From contig JAGCRI010000004.1 of NCBI GenBank assembly GCA_017964755.1, positions 1-7,438 of the forward strand: 7,438 nucleotides of DNA, given 5' to 3'. Both the position numbers and the translations under genes were made by a program. This DNA comes from Bacteroidales bacterium. GTDB lineage: Bacteria; Bacteroidota; Bacteroidia; Bacteroidales; WCHB1-69. This document shows, piece by piece, positions 1 to 5,869 of this stretch; within the stretch, counting starts at the first letter, position 1, and every line of letters begins with the position of its first letter. The notes under the pieces are model-generated. The model was not told the origin of the DNA. It worked only from the letters and a program-made list of their open reading frames with translations, and did not search any database.

Positions 1-363
1 CATGACAGAAATCTGTTTGAGAAAAAGAAAGAGCTGATGCGCGAGATAGCCGCATTCCTGAACAAGAAACACGGCAACTGCCTGACACTGGAGATAAAAG
101 ACCAATACTACAACATGCGTGAGAAAGTGGAACCGGTGTTTTATGTGGTGGAGCGTGCCAAGCAAGCCATTGAAGAAGCAGGCGTGGCAGTCAAAGTAAT
201 GCCGATACGCGGCGGCACAGACGGCGCCAACCTCTCATTCAAAGGCCTCCCCTGCCCCAACATTTTCGCCGGCGGGCACAACTTCCACGGGAAATACGAA
301 TATGTTCCTCTCGAATCAATGGAAAAGGCTGTAAAAGTGATAGTCAACATAGCAAAAATATAA
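1..363 (+). CDS. pepT: Peptidase T (tripeptide aminopeptidase), C-terminal fragment
   Basis: This is the last 120 codons of a gene whose start lies before the window; the frame is open from base 1 and ends in TAA at 361-363. Peptidase T is a cytoplasmic zinc metallopeptidase of the M20 family that removes the N-terminal residue from tripeptides. Two family motifs are visible. RGGTDG is at fragment residues 70-75, followed by the LPCPN segment. GGHNFHG is at residues 91-97, and its second His (residue 96) probably matches the C-terminal zinc-ligand His of the enterobacterial enzyme. The sequence ends in the expected helix, and the C-terminus looks complete. The dimerisation domain and the other metal ligands are upstream and cannot be checked. 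A promoter-like element in the 78-base gap that follows suggests pepT is not required for transcription of ffh. Identification rests on recalled family motifs and is strong for M20/PepT. Confidence 0.93.
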   Translation, partial: HDRNLFEKKKELMREIAAFLNKKHGNCLTLEIKDQYYNMREKVEPVFYVVERAKQAIEEAGVAVKVMPIRGGTDGANLSFKGLPCPNIFAGGHNFHGKYEYVPLESMEKAVKVIVNIAKI

Positions 364-372
364 GGAAACGCC

Positions 373-402
373 TGCAGCGAAGCACTATTTTTAGTATTTT
401 TG
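373..402 (+). promoter_or_regulatory. Probable Bacteroidetes-type promoter for ffh
   Basis: TATTTTTG at 395-402 matches the Bacteroidetes primary-sigma -7 element TAnnTTTG exactly. The -33 region is weaker: a TG at 373-374, within CCTG, sits 20 bases upstream of the -7 element where TTTG or TTG is expected. Transcription would begin a few bases after 402, leaving a leader of about 30 bases before the ffh ATG at 442. No Shine-Dalgarno sequence is evident there; the bases before the ATG are A-rich, as is usual in this phylum. T-rich DNA can produce the -7 match by chance, so the call depends on its position as well as its sequence. Confidence 0.55.
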
Positions 403-441
403 CATTTTAAAAACAGAAAGATAATCTAAACACCGAAAGAA

Positions 442-1779
442 ATGTTTGAAAGTTTAACCGACAGATTAGAGAGGGCGTTTAAAGTACTCAAAGGACACGG
501 ATATATCACAGAAATCAATGTTGCTGAAACGATGAAGGAGGTGCGCAAGGCACTTCTTGATGCTGATGTCAGCTACAAAATCGCGAAGGAATTCACCGAT
601 TCTGTGAAGCAGAAAGCACTCGGCATGAATGTCCTCAAATCGGTGTCGCCCAGCCAGTTAATGGTGAAAATCACATACGATGAGCTGATTGCGCTGATGG
701 GCAGGGAGGTTGAAGACATAAACCTCAAAGGCAACCCCTCAATAATACTCATGGCCGGTTTGCAGGGTTCAGGAAAGACGACACACGCCGCCAAATTGGC
801 ATATCTGTTGAAAAACAAACGCAACAAGAAGCCGCTGCTCGTTGCCGGAGACGTGTACCGCCCCGCCGCTATCGACCAGCTGAAGGTGTTAGGTGAAAAA
901 ATTGAAGTGGATGTCTTCGCCGACACTGAATCGAAAAAGCCGGTTGAAATATCCAAACGGGCAATAGAGCACGCCAAAACATGGGGGCACGATGTTGTCA
1001 TTATCGACACCGCTGGCCGTCTCGCCGTGGATCAGGAGATGATGGACGAAATCGGCAACATAAAAGAGGCCGTCCACCCGCACGAAATACTTTTCGTGGT
1101 TGATGCAATGACCGGCCAGGATGCCGTAAATACAGCGAAAGCATTCAACGACAAACTCAACTTTGACGGGGTCATCCTCACGAAAATGGACGGCGACACC
1201 CGCGGCGGTGCGGCACTTACAATCAAGGCGGTCGTCAACAAGCCCATCAAGTTCATCGGGGTCGGCGAAAAAATGGAGGCTCTTAACGTCTTCCACCCTG
1301 ACCGTATGGCGGAACGCATTCTTGGCATGGGCGACATCCGCTCCTTCGTGGAAAAGGCACAGGAGCAAATTGACGAGGAGGAGGCAATGAAACTCCAAAA
1401 GAAACTCGCCAAAAACCAGTTCGACTTCAACGACTTTCTGACACAAATTGCCCAAATCAAAAAAATGGGCAATATCAAAGACCTGATGTCTATGATTCCG
1501 GGCGTGGGCAAGGTCGTGAAAGACATGGACATTGATGAAAACTCATTCAAAGGTGTAGAAGCAATCATACTCTCAATGACACCCGAAGAAAGAAAGAATC
1601 CGGACATTATCAACGGCAGCCGCAAAAAACGCATCGCGCTCGGCAGCGGCAAATACATACAGGAGGTTAACAAACTCATCAAACAGTTCAACGAGACACG
1701 CAAAGTGATGAAACTTGTGAACAACGGCAAAGCCCAAAACCTCATGCGACAACTCAACCAACGCGGTACAAGACGTTAA
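442..1779 (+). CDS. ffh: Signal recognition particle protein Ffh (SRP54 GTPase)
   Basis: Ffh binds SRP RNA and the signal sequence of nascent membrane and exported proteins, then docks with FtsY at the membrane. All three domains are present in 445 residues, a normal bacterial length. The N domain (about 1-90) carries ALLDADV at 37-43. The G domain (about 95-300) has the P-loop GLQGSGKTT at 106-114, DVYRPAA at 137-143, DTAGR at 189-193 and TKMD at 247-250, followed directly by GDTRGG. The methionine-rich M domain (about 325-435) has the FNDFL segment near 329-333, the IPGVG finger-loop region, and the RNA-binding signature SRKKRIALGSG at 393-403. The ATG at 442 is chosen because the typical Ffh N-terminus MFESLTDRL begins there. 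No key residue is missing. A promoter-like element lies just upstream. The next frame starts 5 bases after the stop, so ffh probably heads a three-gene operon. Confidence 0.98.
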   Translation: MFESLTDRLERAFKVLKGHGYITEINVAETMKEVRKALLDADVSYKIAKEFTDSVKQKALGMNVLKSVSPSQLMVKITYDELIALMGREVEDINLKGNPSIILMAGLQGSGKTTHAAKLAYLLKNKRNKKPLLVAGDVYRPAAIDQLKVLGEKIEVDVFADTESKKPVEISKRAIEHAKTWGHDVVIIDTAGRLAVDQEMMDEIGNIKEAVHPHEILFVVDAMTGQDAVNTAKAFNDKLNFDGVILTKMDGDTRGGAALTIKAVVNKPIKFIGVGEKMEALNVFHPDRMAERILGMGDIRSFVEKAQEQIDEEEAMKLQKKLAKNQFDFNDFLTQIAQIKKMGNIKDLMSMIPGVGKVVKDMDIDENSFKGVEAIILSMTPEERKNPDIINGSRKKRIALGSGKYIQEVNKLIKQFNETRKVMKLVNNGKAQNLMRQLNQRGTRR

Positions 1780-1784
1780 CAACC

Positions 1785-3242
1785 ATGAAAAAGACACTCT
1801 TTTTCTGTTTGCTCTTCCCCACCCTCATCTTCGCACAATACGACTACCCTCTGAGGATTGAAATCCCCACTGCCAAAGATTCCGAAGACTACAGCTTCAA
1901 ATCTCTTGGCAAGGACGGCTGTATGGTTATCTATGAAGGCAACGCCATAAACAAGGATTCAGTGGCATGGCTATTCATGCATTACGACACCAATCTGATA
2001 AAAGTAAAAAACGCCATTGTGCCACTACCTCAAAATGTGCATGTCGCCGCCATTTTCAACAATAGCCCTGAACTTTATGTCCTGCTGCAAACAGACGCGA
2101 ACAAGAAACAATTGACAAAATCATTTTTGGCTACTATAAATTATCGGACATATAAATCTGATTTTCAAGAGATTAAAGGGTTTTCAAACACTGGCGTGTT
2201 CCAAATTTCAGTCAATGGGGAGCATCTTATAATTTGCACTTCGGAAAAGACTCACGAAAATATATTCTTCTATAACCTTAAAGAGAATATCCTCAACAAA
2301 TTATATTTTAATAATGCAGAAATATATTCTGTCGAATTTGTAGAAAGAGACTCCATAAAGCAACCTGCCGAACTTCTGCTCGGGTTGATATTGAAATACG
2401 AAAAATACTCCGTACTTACAATGTATGCAGCAGATGAAGACGGTAAAATACTGCGCGAAATTGAGTTTCCGAATTTGAGCAACGGACTATACAACTCCGC
2501 AAGAATAGCACGTATTGACAGCACATCTTTCATTGTGATAGGCACTTACGACAATATCACAAAAAACGCATCGCACAAACTCCATTCAGGAGTTTACACA
2601 TCAATTTTCAGGGATTCTGTACTTTCGGAGCCGAAAATATACCATTACTCGCAACTTCATGAAGCGAATACCAACGCCACCTCGCCCACGACCGCACCAA
2701 GCCTGCAGCTTATTGTAAGTGACATCACCACTGACGGCTCACAGTTCGGACTCGCAACCGAAATTTTCTATCCGGAATACACAAACACCGATGGTGGCTA
2801 TTACGACTTTTACAACAACTATATTCCAAGCACACCGACATTTGTAGGCTACAGATACGTAAACGCATACATAACGACTTTTGACAAGAACGGCACACTC
2901 CAATGGAGCCATTTCCTTCCATTCGGCGACCTGCTCACGCAACGCCTCACAAACCGTGTATCACTCTATTTTGACAATCCGAACACCCTCATCTATTACC
3001 CTTATAATTACACTCTTACTTCAATGTTGGTAAACGGTAAAACAATCATTGAGCCTTTAGGCAGAATAAAATTGGAGACAGACCATCCTAAAGATGAAAT
3101 TGAATACACCAAAATGCTGAAAATGGAACACTGGTACGACAACAGCTTTATCGTATCAGGCTACCAATACATAAAAAGCGGCATAAAAGGCTCGAAATCA
3201 AGAAAATATGTCTTTTTTGCAAACAAACTCAAATATTTTTAG
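1785..3242 (+). CDS. Exported protein of unknown function
   Basis: I do not recognise a named family for this 485-residue protein. Residues 1-17 form a clear Sec signal peptide: MKK, then a hydrophobic stretch rich in Leu and Phe, then an IFA|Q cleavage site. The mature protein would start at Gln18 and be periplasmic, surface-exposed or secreted. The Cys at position 8 comes too early to be a lipobox. The rest is rich in Tyr, Phe, Asn and Thr with alternating hydrophobic residues, which suggests beta structure. Two similar turns, DEDGKILREIEFP (217-229) and DKNGTLQWSHFLP (367-379), resemble blades of a beta-propeller, but that is inference. I see no catalytic motif, membrane anchor or type IX sorting domain; the protein ends in FFANKLKYF. 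It starts 5 bases after ffh and ends 3 bases before mutS2, so it is probably co-transcribed and perhaps translationally coupled. The middle of the gene is visibly more AT-rich than its ends. Confidence 0.85.
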   Translation: MKKTLFFCLLFPTLIFAQYDYPLRIEIPTAKDSEDYSFKSLGKDGCMVIYEGNAINKDSVAWLFMHYDTNLIKVKNAIVPLPQNVHVAAIFNNSPELYVLLQTDANKKQLTKSFLATINYRTYKSDFQEIKGFSNTGVFQISVNGEHLIICTSEKTHENIFFYNLKENILNKLYFNNAEIYSVEFVERDSIKQPAELLLGLILKYEKYSVLTMYAADEDGKILREIEFPNLSNGLYNSARIARIDSTSFIVIGTYDNITKNASHKLHSGVYTSIFRDSVLSEPKIYHYSQLHEANTNATSPTTAPSLQLIVSDITTDGSQFGLATEIFYPEYTNTDGGYYDFYNNYIPSTPTFVGYRYVNAYITTFDKNGTLQWSHFLPFGDLLTQRLTNRVSLYFDNPNTLIYYPYNYTLTSMLVNGKTIIEPLGRIKLETDHPKDEIEYTKMLKMEHWYDNSFIVSGYQYIKSGIKGSKSRKYVFFANKLKYF

Positions 3243-3245
3243 AAA

Positions 3246-5690
3246 ATGATATATCCCGACTCATTTGAGGGAAAAATTGGTTTTGACACAATCCGGGAAC
3301 TGCTCAAGGGGGAATGTGTAAGCACTATGGGACGCAAACTCGTAGATGACATGGCCTTTTCGGACGACTACGACAACATAGCCAGACAATTGGACGAGAC
3401 AGCAGAATTCCAGTCTGTACTGCTTTTCGGCCGTCCCTTCCCCGCCGAAGACTACTTTTACATGAGCGACGTTTTTGCCCGCCTCCACATTGACGGCACT
3501 TTCATCGAATTGGACGAGTTAGTGCAGCTGCGCGGGTTCCTAAAAGCCATTATAGATGCCGTGACATATTTCCGCATAGAGCATGAAGATGGCAGATATG
3601 AGCGTTTATGGAGCATCTGCGAGCCTGTCATTTTAGAAAAGGACCTGCTTTCTTCAATAAACAGGATTTTGGACGAAAAAGGCAACATGCGCGACAATGC
3701 TTCCGAAACCCTACGCCGCATAAAAAGCGACATTATCAGAATATCGAGGGAAGCAGACCATAAAATCAGAAAACTGCTTACAGCCGCAAAAGAAGAAGGT
3801 TTCGTGAAAGAAGATGCCGAAATGACAATCCGCAACGGCCGGCTCTGCATACCCGTGCCGGCACAATTCAAACGCAAGGTGCGCGGCTTCATCCACGACG
3901 AGTCAGCAACAGGACAGACGGTTTTCATTGAACCAACCGAGGTCTTTGACGCCAATAACGAGCTGAAAGACCTGCTCAACGCTGAAAAACGTGAAATCAT
4001 CCGCATTCTCACTGAAATCACCAACGAAATCCGCCCGGCAATTCCAAACTTGAAAAACGGACAGGATTTTCTCGGCACCATAGACTTTGTTCGGGCTAAA
4101 GCGAAATTTGCAATCAGGATTAACGCAAACAAACCGCATCTGCACAACTCACAATTGCTGAACTGGGAACGAGCCATCCACCCTCTTCTCTTCCTTAACT
4201 TCCAAGAGCAAAATAAAGTGGTGCAACCGCTTGACATCCAGCTTAATGCAAAACAGCGCATATTGATTGTTTCTGGCCCCAACGCAGGCGGCAAATCAGT
4301 ATGCCTGAAATCAGTCGCCCTTTTACAGTACATGCTGCAATGCGGACTTCTTGTACCTATGAAAGAGACCTCCGATATGGGTGTTTTCAGCGACTTTTTC
4401 ATCGACATTGGAGACGAACAGTCAATAGACAATGACCTGAGCACGTACAGTTCGCATCTCAAGAATTTAAAGATGATGGTGGAAAATCTCGATAAAAGTT
4501 CGTTGTTCCTGATAGATGAATTCGGTTCTGGCACTGAGCCAACACTCGGCGGCGCAATGGCCGAAGCCATTCTTGAAACGATATACACAACAGGGGCATT
4601 CGGCATAATCACAACGCATTACGGCAATCTGAAGATGTTCCCTGAAAACCATCCTGCCTCAGTCAATGGCGCTATGCTCTTCGACATCAATGCAATAAAG
4701 CCCCTATTTATTCTGCGAATCGGCAAGCCGGGCAGCTCATTTACATACGAAATAGCGAAGAATATCGGTTTCCCAACACAAATAATTGAAAATGCCGTAT
4801 CAAAGTCAGGACGCGCACAGATTGACTACGAACACAAGCTCGAAGAATTGGAGATCGAGAAATTGGAAATTGAAAAAGAGTTAAAACGTATCAGGCAGAC
4901 TGACGAAAAATTGGCTGAACTGATTGAGCAATACAATGAAAAATTTGCAGAATTTGACAAAGTGAGAAAAGATATTCTGCAAAAGGCAAAAAATCAGGCG
5001 ACCAATATCATCAACAATGCTAATAAAGTGATAGAGAGCACTATACGTGAGATTAAAGAGAACAAAGCCGACAATGTGAAGACCAAAGCGGCACGCAGCA
5101 ACATTTCTGAAATGAAAAAAGAGCTGGAAAAGGAAATTGAAAACATTGAAACTGAAAAGAGAGTGAAGACAATTATGCCAAAGAAGATTTACAAAAAGCC
5201 TGCGACGGAGAGCTCTGACACAGCAGCAATAACAACAGGTGATTCGGTTTATCTGAAAAACATACAGACAGTCGGTGAAGTTACGAAAGTACAAGGTGAT
5301 GACATTACCGTTTCGTTCAATTCCATATCATTCAAAACCACACTTGACCAAGTTGAGCGGATAAGCAAAAAGGAAGAGCGTGCAGTTCAGCGCAGCACAC
5401 GTTTCGATGGCGGCAGCCTTGCGGAGGCAATGAACAAAAAAGTCGCAAAATTCCAGACCACACTCGACCTTCGCGGCCAACGTGCTGAAGACGCAATCAC
5501 AGAACTCGAATTTTACATTGACGAGGCTGTGCTGCTTAGCGTACACCAAGTGAAGATACTCCACGGCAAAGGGAACGGCATTCTTCGCACCGAAGTAAGG
5601 AAATACCTCTCGCGCCACAAGGAAGTCAAATCGTTTGACGATGAAAGGCTCGAATTTGGCGGGAGCGGCATCACAGTAGTAAACTTGTAG
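3246..5690 (+). CDS. mutS2: MutS2-family ATPase/endonuclease with Smr domain
   Basis: MutS2 proteins are MutS-like ABC ATPases without the mismatch-recognition domain. Members have been linked to suppression of recombination, by cutting branched DNA, and in Bacillus to rescue of collided ribosomes; which role applies here cannot be read from sequence. The 814 residues are typical in length. In order: a helical core/lever region (about 1-320); the ATPase with Walker A GPNAGGKS at 344-351, Walker B and signature region LIDEFGSGTEP at 422-432, and the THYGN His at 458; a long Lys/Glu-rich coiled coil (about 527-640); a KOW-like beta segment (about 665-707); and a C-terminal Smr domain with LDLRG at 740-744 and HGKGNG at 773-778. 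All key ATPase and Smr motifs look intact. The ATG at 3246 follows the previous stop by 3 bases with no Shine-Dalgarno sequence, suggesting translation coupled to the upstream gene. Absence of the N-terminal mismatch domain separates it from MutS. Confidence 0.96.
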   Translation: MIYPDSFEGKIGFDTIRELLKGECVSTMGRKLVDDMAFSDDYDNIARQLDETAEFQSVLLFGRPFPAEDYFYMSDVFARLHIDGTFIELDELVQLRGFLKAIIDAVTYFRIEHEDGRYERLWSICEPVILEKDLLSSINRILDEKGNMRDNASETLRRIKSDIIRISREADHKIRKLLTAAKEEGFVKEDAEMTIRNGRLCIPVPAQFKRKVRGFIHDESATGQTVFIEPTEVFDANNELKDLLNAEKREIIRILTEITNEIRPAIPNLKNGQDFLGTIDFVRAKAKFAIRINANKPHLHNSQLLNWERAIHPLLFLNFQEQNKVVQPLDIQLNAKQRILIVSGPNAGGKSVCLKSVALLQYMLQCGLLVPMKETSDMGVFSDFFIDIGDEQSIDNDLSTYSSHLKNLKMMVENLDKSSLFLIDEFGSGTEPTLGGAMAEAILETIYTTGAFGIITTHYGNLKMFPENHPASVNGAMLFDINAIKPLFILRIGKPGSSFTYEIAKNIGFPTQIIENAVSKSGRAQIDYEHKLEELEIEKLEIEKELKRIRQTDEKLAELIEQYNEKFAEFDKVRKDILQKAKNQATNIINNANKVIESTIREIKENKADNVKTKAARSNISEMKKELEKEIENIETEKRVKTIMPKKIYKKPATESSDTAAITTGDSVYLKNIQTVGEVTKVQGDDITVSFNSISFKTTLDQVERISKKEERAVQRSTRFDGGSLAEAMNKKVAKFQTTLDLRGQRAEDAITELEFYIDEAVLLSVHQVKILHGKGNGILRTEVRKYLSRHKEVKSFDDERLEFGGSGITVVNL

Positions 5691-5728
5691 GTTTTTACTT
5701 GTCAGCTTGAATAAATCTTTACAAATAA

Positions 5729-5759
5729 TTGCAGAAAAGAAAAATAAAATGTAAATTTG
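5729..5759 (+). promoter_or_regulatory. Bacteroidetes-type promoter for hutU
   Basis: TAAATTTG at 5752-5759 matches the -7 consensus TAnnTTTG exactly. TTG at 5729-5731, in the context ATTG, fits the -33 element (TTTG) with 20 bases between the two, which is close to the usual spacing in this phylum. Transcription would begin a few bases after 5759. The location is sensible: about 40 bases after the mutS2 stop and about 110 bases before the hutU ATG. Of the two promoters called in this window, this one is better supported because both elements and their spacing agree. Confidence 0.7.
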
Positions 5760-5869
5760 CACAAATCTTAACATAATATATTGTACTATCAATCAGGTAA
5801 TTAATAAGAATACAAAATAAAAAGTGGCACTATAAATTCCGAATTAACGATTTAAAGGATAAATATAAT
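5760..5869 (+). promoter_or_regulatory. AT-rich 5' leader of hutU
   Basis: About 100 bases of strongly AT-rich sequence lie between the predicted promoter and the hutU start. An AAAGGA at 5854-5859 ends 10 bases before the ATG and may act as a weak, rather distant ribosome binding site. An imperfect palindrome with core AATATATT (5775-5782) lies just downstream of the expected transcription start. I see no strong hairpin, no terminator-like stem with a T run, and no riboswitch fold that I recognise. Its use as a regulatory region is inferred from position only. Confidence 0.35.

Noticed and set aside
369..403. Possible terminator after pepT (CGC/GCG or ACTA/TAGT stems followed by T-rich DNA)
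   Set aside because: The stems are only 3-4 base pairs and the T-rich part is better explained as the promoter element before ffh.
1032..1757. Minus-strand open frame of 241 codons inside ffh
   Set aside because: It is fully antisense to the conserved ffh coding sequence, shows no family motif, and has low-complexity Ser/Leu composition typical of shadow frames.
1785..1835. Lipoprotein signal peptide for the unknown protein, because Cys is at residue 8
   Set aside because: The Cys has only three hydrophobic residues before it after the Lys-Lys-Thr start, and there is no lipobox; the IFA|Q site fits ordinary signal peptidase I cleavage.
3150..3242. Type IX secretion C-terminal sorting domain on the unknown protein
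   Set aside because: The C-terminus lacks the conserved sorting-domain pattern and ends in FFANKLKYF instead of the typical Lys/Arg-containing beta tail.
3458..4612. Long open frame of 384 codons on the minus strand inside mutS2
   Set aside because: It lies wholly within a well-supported gene on the other strand, its translation is Ser/Arg/Met-rich with no recognisable motif, and its phase explains it as a codon-bias shadow.
5678..5699. Possible terminator hairpin at the mutS2 stop (AGTAAAC pairing with GTTTTTACT)
   Set aside because: The stem is short, nearly all A-T, contains a two-base bulge, overlaps the stop codon and is not followed by a T run.
5781..5793. Possible HutC-like operator, TTGTACTATCAA, in the hutU leader
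   Set aside because: Only the outer TTG and CAA are symmetric; the inner six bases do not match a palindrome, and HutC-type control is known from Proteobacteria rather than this phylum.
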